This document shows positions 1-10,622 of a stretch of 64,000 bases of DNA, in pieces. The notes beneath the pieces were generated by a model. The model was not told the origin of the DNA, did not search any database, and saw only the letters and a list, made by a program, of their open reading frames with translations. This stretch comes from Stereocaulon alpinum (taxonomy: Eukaryota; Ascomycota; Lecanoromycetes; Lecanorales; Stereocaulaceae): assembly GCA_018257865.1 (NCBI GenBank), contig JAEUBA010000031.1, positions 62,001 to 126,000 of the forward strand, written 5' to 3'. The first letter of the stretch is position 1. Each line of letters opens with the position of its first letter. Made by a program: the position numbers and the translations under genes.

Positions 1-1125
1 GACTTGGCGGTATTCTCTCCGGTAGGTCTCAGTGTCGGCACCGAATCTATGTGGGACATCAATATAGATGAAGTCCCCAAGGAAGAGCATGAATGATGCA
101 TGAAGCCTTGGTATCCACTTGGCTAGGTGCTTCAGCCCAGGAATAGTGAGAGTATGTTGAAACGGGTTGTAAGGGAACCGTGGCTTTATGCAACTGCTAG
201 TCAAGAAAGTGAATTTTGAAGCGCCAGGTGCCATCTGGCCAGTGCGGGGAGCAGTCTTGAAACTCCCAGCATGATTGTTCGACGCTGCATATTCGTAATG
301 TGTCGAGGCTCGAAGCCCGGTAATAGTGAAGGTGGCTGTGTAGTCCGTGTCGTTTGAAAGCGAATAAACAGTCCCAACGGACTTCCATGCGTCGCCCAGT
401 CCTGAGCTTGGTGCGCCTCGGTATGAGACGTAAATCGGCGTCTGTCTATTATTCGGCTCTCTTACAAGGATGCTTGCACTAGTGTCCGATACATAACCGA
501 CTCTAGTAAAAGAAAGCTCATGACTTTGGTAGAACGCCGGTCCTCGGTAGATGACATCTAGCACACCCAGTACCAAGATGATGTTCATAGCAACCGTGGC
601 CATGCCCCATAGCGCGTTTTTCGGACTTGGGAGTCCCAACAGCATCGTCCGTAAGGCATCTGGAACAACATTGAGGGCATCGTCCTTAGAGGATAACTTC
701 AAGGTAGTATCCGAATCAGGATCCTGTACGAGTGTGGGCTCCGCAGGTGAGTCATGACGTCCTCCGGAGACGACCTCAAGTCCGAGATCCTCAAGATGGT
801 CTACTGTTCTCTTCTTGCGAATGTATACGTCCTCGCTCAGGCTGCCATTCGATTGAGGTACCTGTTGGTTCCGTCTCTTGGACTTTCGTTTGACCGGCTG
901 CAAAGTGAGTAGAGGGGTGAAGGCGTAGGATGAAAGGTATATCAGGAGGGCAGAATAGATGATGGGTGGCAGCTGATGGCCTGGGATCTACGAATCACAC
1001 GTCAGTAATGGTTTGAGTGAAGAGAGAAGGCTCAGAGCTACCCATCGGAAGAAGATGTAGACAAGGACGCGTAATGTGGTAGAGCTCAAGGCAGTGACGT
1101 ATGCTGTAGGGAAAGTCATTGGCAT
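1..1125 (-). CDS. PhoD-like alkaline phosphatase family membrane protein (partial, 3' part outside window)
   Basis: The ATG lies at 1125. A 54-nt intron (988-1041, GTAGCT...TTCGTAG) follows a 28-codon first exon, after which the frame stays open to the window edge. The N-terminus has hydrophobic stretches (around residues 8-28 and 35-58) and another membrane segment after about 130 residues of charged linker, then a fibronectin/purple-acid-phosphatase-N-like beta region. Near the edge comes SSCIKPRFPYNPF followed by MLFLGDFIYID, the Gly-Asp-x-x-Tyr metal-ligand motif that starts the PhoD metallophosphatase domain. PhoD enzymes hydrolyse phosphomonoesters or diesters; the membrane anchors suggest action at a membrane surface. 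It is divergent from the P450 gene to the right. The family call is fairly safe; the substrate is unknown and the catalytic C-terminal part is not visible here. Confidence 0.85.
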
Positions 1126-1826
1126 TGAGCTAGGAGAATGGTACTACGATGGCGACTTTGGAACGTCTGTATCATAGTGTAAGGGTGTTAATGAGTTAAG
1201 GTGTTGGAGGTATTATCTCGGAAATCGGGATATCAACAATTGTCTTGGCACCTAGAGCTAGCCCGGGCAATAGTAACGCCGCATCTGCGGGCCGAGCATA
1301 TGCAGATGAAGTGGGCGAGCTAAGGCAATATTGATACTGCGTACAGCACATCAAGATTCGGGTACTTCTGGCAGTCTGATTGCTCGATCAATTTCTTCAT
1401 GCACGTTTCCCATTGCTTCTTAACATGCATGCGAGCTAACTTTATTGGGAATGAGGTGGTATACACTGGCACGGTGTCAAAGCACCCTGAAGATTTACAA
1501 CTTTGAATCCGTTCATACTGATAGAGATCTCCTTCAGCACACCCTCACTTAGTCTAAACATTCACGGGAACTAGCTTAGGGGCAGTCCGTTGTGTCCTAA
1601 CTCTGTACCTAGTGCGTAGTCGATCGGGCCAATTCGATAAGATACCTGGGCTCACCGAGTAAGTCCGATTCAAAAACAAATTTATGCCAATGCAGCTTTC
1701 GTGTCCATGCATGCTACTTTCCCACCCCCTCACGTGCCCTTCGGCCCCCCTCATCACTCTATACATAACGCGCATCTCCTTTCCCACAATATCTGTGAAT
1801 AGATCGATTCGGTATCAAACACCGCG
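1126..1826. promoter_or_regulatory. Shared upstream region of divergent phosphatase and P450 genes
   Basis: This 701-bp stretch separates the start codons of two divergently transcribed genes, so it should hold both promoters. The short open frames in it show no recognisable protein. No clear TATA element or operator was identified by eye. Confidence 0.5.
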
Positions 1827-3256
1827 ATGCCTACGCCAATTCCACAGCCACCTGGCGTTCCCTTGTTAGGAAACATCTTTGACATAGATCCGAGCAACAC
1901 ATGGACGTCATTGCAGAAGCTGTGGGAAAAGTATGGTCGGTGTATCCTTGCTTGATCTCCAATCTTCCGTTTACTCATGTCGTTGTTTCAGGCGAGATCT
2001 TCAAGATCACCGTCTTGGGCCAACAGATTGTCTTTGTGGCAAATGTTGCTCTGTGTGAAGAACTTTGTGATGAGAAACGATTTCGCAAATTCGTCGGTGG
2101 CCCTATAGTAGAGATCCGACGTGCCGTGCATGCCTCTCTCTTTACCGCATTTGAGGACGAGCCGATCTGGGGCGTCCACCATCGAATCCTGGCACCCTTG
2201 CTCACTCCAACAGCTGTTACTGAATGTTTCACCGAAGTGCGTGATTGTGCGTCCGAATTAGTTACCAAATGGCGGGGCTTGAGTGGTAACTCGTCTGTTT
2301 CAGCAATTGGTGAATTGAACCGACTAGACCTGGAAACGACCACTCTCTGCTTCTATGGCAGGAAGCTCAACGGTTTGACTGGACCAGAACCACCCATGAT
2401 CAAGGCGATGGATGGAGCCACGTCGGAAGCGATTAAAAGACCCACTCGACCCAGATTGTTAAATTGGCTCTTTTATCAATCTAAGTTCGATAGGAACTCT
2501 AAAGCCATGCGCCAATATGCTGCAGAATGTCTCCAACATCGAAAGGACAACCCAACTGACCGGAAGGACATGTTGTATGCCATGATGAACGCCAAAGATC
2601 CCGAAACCGGTCAATCCCTCAATGACCAGCAGATTATCGACGAGATTGTAACGATGCCCATCGGGTCTAGCACGGCGCCCTGCGTTATTTCAAGCGCAAT
2701 CTATTACTTGCTCAAGAAGAACCCTGGGTGTATCACAACAGCTCGTGAAGAGATCGATTCGGTCATCGGTGATGGCGAGTTCACACACGATCATCTCGAA
2801 AAGTTGCCTTACTGCGCCGGAATCGTACGAGAATCCCTGCGACTATCTGCGGCGGCACCTGGGTTCAACATAGAGCCCTTGCCAAACACACAAGGACCTG
2901 TTCTTATAGGGGGAGGCAAGTATCAAGTCCCAGCCAAGCAGACTATGATCATTGTGCTGCATGGCGTCAATCGTGATCCCGCAGTCTTTGAAGAGCCCGA
3001 AGCTTTCAAACCAGAAAGAATGATGGGCGGGGCGTTTGAGAAGCTACCTGAAGGCACCAAGAAATGGTTTGGAAACGGCAAACGTGTATGTGTTGGTCGG
3101 CATTACGCATGGATGTGGAATATGACTACCATTGTCACGCTACTGAAGGACGTGGATTTCGAAATGGCTGATCCGAGCTATCAGCTAAAACAGGATGGTT
3201 GGTTCAATGTGAGACCTGTTGACTTTAACGTCAGAGTCAACCCGAGGGCGAGGTGA
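1827..3256 (+). CDS. Stand-alone cytochrome P450, CYP505/P450BM3-heme-domain-like
   Basis: The start at 1827 gives the proline-rich hinge PQPPGVPLLGNIFD typical of P450s that begin directly with the soluble heme domain, without a membrane anchor. One phase-1 intron ends at 1991; its donor is at 1936 (GTCGGT, giving a family-like KYGEIF join) or 1942 (GTATCC). The protein is about 457 aa and ends straight after the heme domain, with no fused reductase. Visible motifs are the ExxR helix (E317-S-L-R320) and the heme loop FGNGKRVCVG with ligand Cys403. The I-helix oxygen-activation motif is unusual: IGSSTAPC around residues 260-267, where BM3-type enzymes have GHETT, so the conserved acid before Thr is missing. 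Fatty-acid-like substrates are plausible from kinship with CYP505/CYP540-type proteins, but the activity is uncertain. Confidence 0.85.
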
Positions 3257-4470
3257 AGGGTACCTGAAGGATTGCAGAACTATACTGTCGAAAATCTACG
3301 GAATAGCATTCTATGTACTTAAGCAGATATCTGCCGAGTTCATTGATCATCTAGCCAAAAGCGGCGAATCGCTGTGATAAATGACAAGAGAACCCGCTCG
3401 GTTGGGGCTGTCAGTATCCGAAACAGCTTACTAGAAAAGCAAGCTACTTAGGGAGGATTGAGTGAAACATCAAGGATGCTGGAAAGCAAACATGTGATGT
3501 TACCGGCCAGTGGATCCTTCAAGATTTCGAGAAGTGTTTGTGCCCAATGCTTTCCCCTCTACCAATGGACAACATGAAGTCGAGTGTCTTCGGTCTCCCG
3601 CTCTTCGGTCTCCATAGCATTGGCTTTGGGTAAGTAGAAGACAAAAGAAAATCTCAGACAAATTAGAAGCAGGCTGAAAATTACGACCACTAACTTGAAC
3701 CTGAGTAGTCAGTTGTCGCTTGTCTCTGACGACTGTGAACATGATCTACACGTCTTGGACAGATGTTGCAAGTCATCAGAACATTTATCATCTTACGTTG
3801 CACCCCTTCAGCTCTCAATCTTACGTCTCCATCTTCACACGAGTTCTCACTTCAGCCATACCTACAGCTCCACCGCTTCCTGCCAAGCAACCTTCGTTCT
3901 TCTTTACATTTGTCCATACCTTCTTTTGCATCGTAATGTTGGGATATATGAATCAGCTTTTCCCGTCTCCATAACTTGGAAATTGGACGAATCCGTACCG
4001 CGCTTTGGGATGACGTTCCGAACCTGACTGGGAGGATTATGGGCCTTACTATATACACAGCTCTCTTTTGGGCTTACATAGTGCCATAGTGTGGAATATT
4101 TCCAGAGATCACTGTGGCGAATAGTAGAAGATATGCCATATCGTGGGGTAACTGGCATCCAGCACCAAGAAAGGATGTTCTACCCAGTCTCATATTTGAA
4201 GAAGACAGGGAAGCGAGAAGCACTCTGAAGGTCAGTCGAATTACCTTGTAGTCCTGCGGTCTAATCTGTCGTTCCAGAGATGGCACCAAGTTAGGGTCTC
4301 TGACGCGTAATAGAACGTCCAGAAACCCTGAATAAACATGGAAATGGACAACACGAACGTGGATGGACGCACGGATGGTGTCCTCAAAGCTGCAAGGCCA
4401 GTAATGCCAGTCTCTCAACACAGGCTCCATTGGAACCTAGTATAACCACTTAACGAGATCGGTAAACGCA
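3257..4470. other. Intergenic stretch with no supported gene
   Basis: Only short overlapping open frames on both strands are present and none resembles a known family. The right end (about 4150-4470) may contain unrecognisable 5' remains of the following O-methyltransferase relic. Confidence 0.5.
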
Positions 4471-5135
4471 GTCCTTGAAGTTGGAACCTTCACTGGCTTC
4501 TCGGCTTTGGTATGGTACGAGGGCACACGCGCCACAAACGCAGAAATTGTCACTTTAGACGTACGCGGCGAGGGGCTTCATTTCAAGAGGAGCATGTTCA
4601 AGGAGCTTGATGTGAATGATAGAATGCGCATGATCGAGGGACCAGCTGCTTCGACACGAGTGTACTACGGGAGGGGAGATATAGGGACACCGCCAGACTC
4701 TAGTCGGGTACGGGTATTGACGACCGGCACTCTAGGCTGAAGCAGGTGGAGGGCCAATTCGATCTCATCCTCCTAGATACCGATAAGCACAATTACCAAC
4801 TCTACATGAACCGCATCCTCGAGCGAAGACTCCTTTCGGCACATGTCATTGTCTTTGTAGACAGTGGTACGATCGTTCTCGTCTCTTTACTAAATGCCAC
4901 TAACCCTGCCCCACCATTCGACAACTGACATTTGGCTTATCCAATCAAACAATTTTGCGCGGGGCTTGACCATAGGGAACGAACTTAATCCCTACATTAA
5001 GAAGATCTGACGGCCATTTTGGGAGGCGAATGGAGAGACGCTTCGGAAACTCAACAAAAGCTTTCTCGACGATCCACGCATCGATACATTGATATTGCCC
5101 CTGTTCGATGGAGTAACACAAATGAAGTGTAAAGC
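4471..5135 (+). pseudogene. Relic of a caffeoyl-CoA-type SAM-dependent O-methyltransferase
   Basis: Conceptual translation gives the SAM-binding motif region VLEVGTFTGFSALVWYEGT, then AEIVTLD, then RMRMIEGPAA, then (after a disrupted stretch with a stop near 4740) QFDLILLDTDKHNYQLY, where the family has a metal-binding FDxIFxDADKxNY, then ARGLTIGNELNPYI, a stop, and DPRIDTLILPLFDGVTQ, the usual C-terminus. All core blocks are present in the right order, but they lie in different frames with inserted sequence and stops, and the N-terminal region is missing or unrecognisable. The parent gene would have methylated a small-molecule hydroxyl, often in secondary metabolism. I see no route to an intact product by splicing, so I call it a pseudogene. 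Confidence 0.7.
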
Positions 5136-5392
5136 AGAATATCTGAAACAACAGGGGAATGGGGCAGTAAGGTACGCTATAGGAACTTCCAACAACATGT
5201 CTGCTTGGAGGTCGGTATTTAGGAATTGCATCGGACACAAATCTTCCAATCTCAAGAAATGCCATCCACATGGGTCCAGCAATATCCACAACATCTATAC
5301 TTTGCGCCTATTAGGGAGTGAAGCACATGTATAACCTATGGAATCTCGCCGATACCCTATCTCAACAGCACTGACCGATATAACAGACCGTC

Positions 5393-6243
5393 CTAAGCCT
5401 TCTCACTTTCGAACGCATGAACGAATGCATTCACAGCCTCTACCACCTCTTCCGGCTTGCTCGCGAATGGACTATGCGAGGCCTCACAATCTTTCACTAT
5501 CCATTTGACTTCGCTTTGCTCCACAAACATGTCTTGCACAAACGTTGGAAGAGCTGCATCCTGGGTACACCGTAGGAACGCGATTTTGCCGGAATACTCG
5601 GGCTCTGCCCACGCCGCTGGAGGAGCTGGCGACTCGAAGGCAAGCACAGCATGAGGAAGAAGAGACTTCTCTATCTCTACATCCTGTGGTGAAGGTACAT
5701 CCCCGAGCAGAGTCTCTTTGGCGGTTATGATCACAGACAGACCTTTCGAGGGCTAGAACAGAGGGTTTAGAAGGCTTCAATAGTGACAGAGTTCGGTCAA
5801 TAAAGCGTTCATTCGCTACGTACCTTATTGGACATAACGTAAGGTGGGTGCTTGCCACCAAGATAATTAACAAGGCTCATTCCTACAGGAACGACGAAAG
5901 CTGATATATATATCAAACCCACCACACCACCCTTGTCCCCCTGCTTCATACGAGCGCTCTTACTCAAGCCACGTGCAGCTCCTCCAGCAGGGATTCCACC
6001 ATAGGAATGGCAGAGAATAATGATATCCTTGCCCTCTTCGATTGTGGGGAGAAATTGCTTGCGGACAGAGGCAGCATCTAAGCTGCAATCACATCCTGAC
6101 GGGTCTTTTGGGTTGAGGCTAGGCAAGTTGGTGATAAGGACTGGATATCCGGCTTCTTCCAGGTCAGAGGTGAGGGCCTTGTAGGCGCTTGAAGGTTGCC
6201 AGGCGCCAGTCACAAGGACGATTGTTGCCTTTGAGTGAGCCAT
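5393..6243 (-). CDS. Alpha/beta hydrolase (AB hydrolase-1 type), 259 aa
   Basis: Two exons (6243-5824 and 5752-5393) are joined by a 71-nt intron with GTACGT donor and TTCTAG acceptor in phase 0. The short N-terminal strand TIVLVTGAW is the first core strand; no signal peptide is seen. The nucleophile elbow is CHSYGG with Ser80. The acid is probably Asp205 (RCTQDAAL) and the base His233 (CEASHSPF), giving a complete triad in the right order and spacing. Length fits the small esterase/salicylate-esterase-like group common in fungi. It is divergent from a related, damaged hydrolase gene at 6967 with the same HSYGG elbow. The substrate is unknown. Confidence 0.88.
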
Positions 6244-6966
6244 TTAGATCAAGCTGAGTGAGGGAACTCCGATTTAGAATGTAAGCAACGATGATGGAGC
6301 GGTGAATCCCACGGGAAATCAGCAATGGCAAGGAGGATCAGCAAGGTTGCTAAGATCTTAGTACTAGGACACTAATACATTCGTCAAGCTGCCTACGGAT
6401 ACGAAGATTCGTTGGCGTCCTCGCTTTAAGAAGGCTGTATCCTTAGCTGCAAGCTTCTAGACTTGGTAGGCCCAATCCTACCTAGTGCCTCACAGTGGGC
6501 CTTAAAACTGGAGTGATTGCCGGCAGGATCGGACTAATACCAAATACGGAGTTGAAACCGAGATAGAGCGTCGTCATCTTAGTGCTACAACCGCAATAAA
6601 GACTGTCAATGACAGACGTGAGTTTTATCAAAAGTCAAGGCCAGATCCCGGCGCCTTTCCCGGTGTCATCTCAGCCATAGAGTCAGCCATCAAAACAATT
6701 TCAGTCGCAGTGTCGCACCTTTGTGCCCTGCAAAAGATCAGACACAAGGATTTAAATATGGGATCACGTAGAGGGCGCATATCGCGTCGACAATGAAGCG
6801 CTCCTGGACGACGATGAAACGATATCAGAAAACACGCATGGCGGGTGGCGGCCAAGATTCAGATGCATATATAGCACTTCGTTCATCACCAATGCTTCCG
6901 AAAATCAGAACTATCGTTTAACGAGTTATCGATGACCCCAATTTTCTATGTAGTCCGGCTCCGACC
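6244..6966. promoter_or_regulatory. Divergent promoter region between the two hydrolase genes
   Basis: This 723-bp non-coding stretch lies between two divergent start codons of related alpha/beta hydrolases. No recognisable operator or TATA element was assigned; the open frames are short and family-less. Confidence 0.45.
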
Positions 6967-8090
6967 ATGCTATCTATTTTTCTTCTCATCTTCAATATCG
7001 TTATTCGCATCTGTGCTGCATCTCGTTCACCCACAATTGTCCTCATTCCCGACGCTTGGCACTCACCTATTCACTACGTCATGCTTCTTGCCGAAATAGA
7101 AAGTGCCGGCTACGCAACCTCTTCCGCTTGATGTCCGAGTTGCGGTTCTACAGATCCATATGCCCAAACAGTCACCACTGATGCATCATCCATTCGTCGA
7201 ACCCTTCTACTTCCCTTGATCAACAAGGGCAGAGACATTGTACTTGTTATGCATTCATATGGTGGGTGCCCTGGTGCAATGGTAGCGAAAGGATTGAGTA
7301 AAGCGGAGTTGCAAGCATCCGGGAGACCTGGGGGTATTATTGGTCTGGTCTTCATATGTGCCTTCGTCGCCCACGAAGGTCAATCTCTCCTTACCTCTTT
7401 GCCTGGTGAGAGACTCGGACCTTGGGCCGTGGACTACGTAAGTAGATCTCTCCATTCTTCGAAAAGCTATAGAGTATCGGAAAAAGGACTGATGTGTGCG
7501 CTGTTCAGGGGAATGGTCAACTGGGCGTTCGAAATGCCAAAAATATATTTTACAATGATGTCTCGCCTCAGCTGGCCTCACGGGCCATCCTCCAACTCAG
7601 AAACCAGTCACAGAATGCGTTGGAAAGCCCCAGTGGATCACCAGCTTGGACTGACTCCGTGTACAACGGTCGACGCGCATACGCGGTTTGTACCATGGAT
7701 GAGTTCTTCCCACCAATAGGACAAGAGCTCATGATTCAGCACAGTGGAGTAGATTGGGATATGGCTAGGATTCCGACTGGTCATACTCCGTTCCTTAGCC
7801 AACCAAGCAATCTGGCTGCCTACATAATAAGCCAGGTACATGCATTTTGGAACGGTGACTTGTCGACAAATGCGACCGATATACATTTGGACCATGTGGA
7901 GACTGGAGCATCGGCATCGTTGCCCATAGCGACTGCGGAGTTGAATCTGATCGCTCCATCCAATGTGGCTTTGTTCTCAAAGACGTCTATGCCATCGGGT
8001 CCCGCTGCAGAATCTGGTGCTGCTTCGCTTTTCGCAGGAATTGAGCCAGCTAATTTGACGGCGTTGTTGGATCTGCCAGACACTTCATGA
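6967..8090 (+). pseudogene. Secreted alpha/beta hydrolase gene interrupted by an in-frame TGA
   Basis: ATG 6967 opens a hydrophobic signal-peptide-like N-terminus (MLSIFLLIFNIVIRICAAS) followed by the core strand TIVLIPDAW. The frame then meets TGA at 7129 (codon 55) and continues in the same frame with SCGSTDPYAQ and the nucleophile elbow VMHSYGG (Ser97). A 71-nt intron (7438-7508, GTAAGT...TTCAG) leads to exon 2, 7509-8090, which holds CTMDEFF (Asp221) and TGHTPF (His249), completing the triad. Without the stop the product would be about 350 aa. A start downstream of the stop would lose the first strand and signal peptide. The lesion may be a recent C-to-T change (CGA to TGA) or a sequencing error; apart from the stop the gene looks functional. 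Confidence 0.6.
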
Positions 8091-8656
8091 CAAGCGATCA
8101 GAAGATAACTATCGCAATGCGGCACACCCGAGATGAGAAATAACTCCCAATTCTTTACCGCTTATACTTGGAAAGTTCTACACTATAGGAAGATCGCGGT
8201 CCTGTAGGTGCCGATCCGGCTTGATTGATATGTCAATTATTATTGGAGGCATGTCAGCAGTCTCTTACGGTAAGATGAATTTTCAAGGACAAGGATGTTG
8301 ATGACATGCGACAGTCTTTCAATGCGCACAAACTGGCTCTGAACGCTGCAACCTCTCGCTGGCTCGTCAGATATGTGACTCTATAGACTATGCTGCTCTG
8401 ACGCGTTGATAGCTATAACACTATATTTGCGAACGCATTTGCCAGCCGAGTCGGTTTGGATCTAGCCGAACATGGCAAGGCTCTTCAAGAAAGATCAACT
8501 GCTGTTTAAAGCGAGCTTGAAGACTCATGGGCACCAAACCCCCCTGAGACGCAAGGGAACGGACAGAGCCAATGTAGCGGCAGATTACAGCTTTGCGTTA
8601 CGGCGCTACCATGGCAGTGTACTACGTGATTAAACAGAACCTCACGCGATTCACAG
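8091..8656. other. Intergenic, nothing recognised
   Basis: Neither strand carries an open frame resembling a protein family, and no RNA gene was noticed. Confidence 0.5.
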
Positions 8657-9094
8657 ATGGTACAGGCTCAAGACTCTACTGCAAAGCATTGTTACAAAAT
8701 TGTATTCCACAGCGTACAGTATTCTGGCCCCTTGCCCTTTGCGATTGAGCCGCATGATTACGGCCGCCAGATAAACTCACTGGTGGAACAAAACTCTGTG
8801 CGTTCTACGTTTTATATCCACATTATGTATGAAGGCGAGATCCTTGTGGACGACCGTCCTTTAGCTTCGTACAAGATCCCTCACAAGGCTTCATTGGACT
8901 CCGATCTTACCCATGGATTATTCATAAATACCTGCGCTTCCATAAAGTCGCTCTTTGGCGCAAACGCTGAGCAACCTCCTGCAAAGTGCATCACTGAGCA
9001 ATCATACGATGCTTCGTTTCGAGGAGTGATGCGTGATGCGCCATCTTCAAAAACCATCAAATTCCAGCTCCTACTTCCAACTCAGAACGGCTGA
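8657..9094 (+). CDS. Hypothetical protein, 145 aa
   Basis: This is an ATG-initiated open frame with mixed, protein-like composition (balanced charged, aromatic and small residues, two Cys), but I do not recognise a domain. A second frame at about 9060-9302 with similarly protein-like composition (for example IYQETFLVGDVRKRI) overlaps its end, so this may be the first part of a longer spliced or frameshifted gene. Orientation is opposite to Hid-1. Low confidence that it is expressed. Confidence 0.35.
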   Translation: MVQAQDSTAKHCYKIVFHSVQYSGPLPFAIEPHDYGRQINSLVEQNSVRSTFYIHIMYEGEILVDDRPLASYKIPHKASLDSDLTHGLFINTCASIKSLFGANAEQPPAKCITEQSYDASFRGVMRDAPSSKTIKFQLLLPTQNG

Positions 9095-9909
9095 TATTGA
9101 AATGATCTACCAAGAGACGTTCTTGGTAGGAGACGTCCGTAAGAGAATCGCAGCGGTGCCTCACATTCGCGCCAAAGCCATTGTCCGTGCGCCCAGGGGT
9201 ATGGTTCTGAAGGACGTTGCCACAGTCTGGAATCCTAGACGAAGATGTTCCATGGTTCAAGCCTTGAACCCCAGCGACTTCATAGAAGATGATCTAAAAT
9301 AAAGAGCTCGTTGACATCAATGTCAAAAGACTGGTCGCTGACTTAGCGAGTCTGAAGCTGGCGATGGGTCTACGCTGGGTACTGAGTGCAGACATTTCAA
9401 AACTGATCGACTCACAAAGAGTCTTAGCCTATTACAATCCAGATTATTGAATGTTAGCGAAAATTCTGCTAAAGTGATAAGCAGCTTTGGCACAACTCGA
9501 AAAGCTGATCGGCGTTCCTCTCTTAACTCGTCATCGAGGGATGACATATCAATCCGATCAAATACCTGCTCATCGCCTATTGTGGGAGAAGAACCTCCAA
9601 TTTCGCCTTTTGGGGTTCCATTGACCAGCGCCCACAAGCTGATCCATACTCGTTGAAGAATCCGAATTACCCTGAGACCTCTATTTCCAGACTCCAATGA
9701 AGATTGTAACAGATACCCACAGACTCTGTTCGAGGTAGGGAAAGTACAGCCAGCGTTACAATTAACATAGAAGGCGACTTTTTCGACATCATCGGCAAAA
9801 ACCCATCCGTTCCGCTACTTTATTGTACTATTGTGCTCCCACAACTGCCTTCAAAACAACTCAATCCACACCACCCACCTCCACCTAACGAAATCTAACA
9901 TCTAACCCC
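9095..9909. other. Intergenic with possible continuation of the preceding hypothetical frame
   Basis: Short open frames occur on both strands. The plus-strand frame up to 9302 could belong to the gene at 8657. About 9840-9960 is C-rich and low in G on the plus strand, a composition bias rather than a feature I can name. Confidence 0.4.
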
Positions 9910-10251
9910 TCACTCTCCCCTTCTTTCCCCCACCTTTTCCCCCGGCACATCAGGCAACTTCTTCCCCATGAACCCCTCCCCCTCCCCCTCCACCACCCTC
10001 TTCGTCGGCGATACACACCTCATCTTCCTCTTCGCGACCCTAAGCGGCACAGGAGGAAGCGGCTTATTGACATTAGAATAAGGGCCACGAATTTCGTACA
10101 TGCGGTTTCGACGTGAGGTGGTGGTGGGTTTGGGGGTTGGATGGTGATATTTTGGTATAGGAATGGCGGAGGGATTGGGTTTAGGTTTGAGTTTGGGGGA
10201 TGTGGTGGTGGTGGTTGTTAGGAGGTGGTGGATGAGGGTTGTGAGGTTCAT
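9910..10251 (-). CDS. Hypothetical low-complexity basic protein, 113 aa
   Basis: This is an ATG-initiated frame with a Thr-rich and Pro/Lys-rich first half (repeated TTTTTT and KPKPNP) and a less biased second half containing MYEIRGPYSNVNKPLPPVP and KRKMRCVSPTKR. The second half looks like conserved protein rather than translated repeat, which is the main reason to list it. No domain is recognised. It ends about 370 nt downstream of the 3' end of Hid-1, on the same strand. It could be a small real gene or chance. Confidence 0.35.
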   Translation of the reverse strand: MNLTTLIHHLLTTTTTTSPKLKPKPNPSAIPIPKYHHPTPKPTTTSRRNRMYEIRGPYSNVNKPLPPVPLRVAKRKMRCVSPTKRVVEGEGEGFMGKKLPDVPGEKVGERRGE

Positions 10252-10622
10252 ATCTGTCGGTGATACAGTAATAGTCAGGTAGGTTGCTGGAGAGGCAGAG
10301 TTGATGTCTGGGATCTGTTAGTCTGGGTAGAGGCGTTCATTTGAGATGGCTGTATTAGTGTGAACAGAGTGCAGGGCGTTGTTCGACTTCTTTGTCTTGA
10401 CGCTTCGCTGGCTTTGCTCTTTTTCATCACGTTCATATCACAAGGCACCGTGGCTTTTATGAAATAGCAACCTTTTATTCGACCTTTGTTCGCAAGACTC
10501 GACCGTCCAGTTAGTCATACGAATGAGAATCATCTGGTTCGCATCAATGCATCAATACGCTCGTCGCTATACGCTATATCGCTTGAACGCTATACCGAAT
10601 CTTCCAATGCAAACCATTAGCC

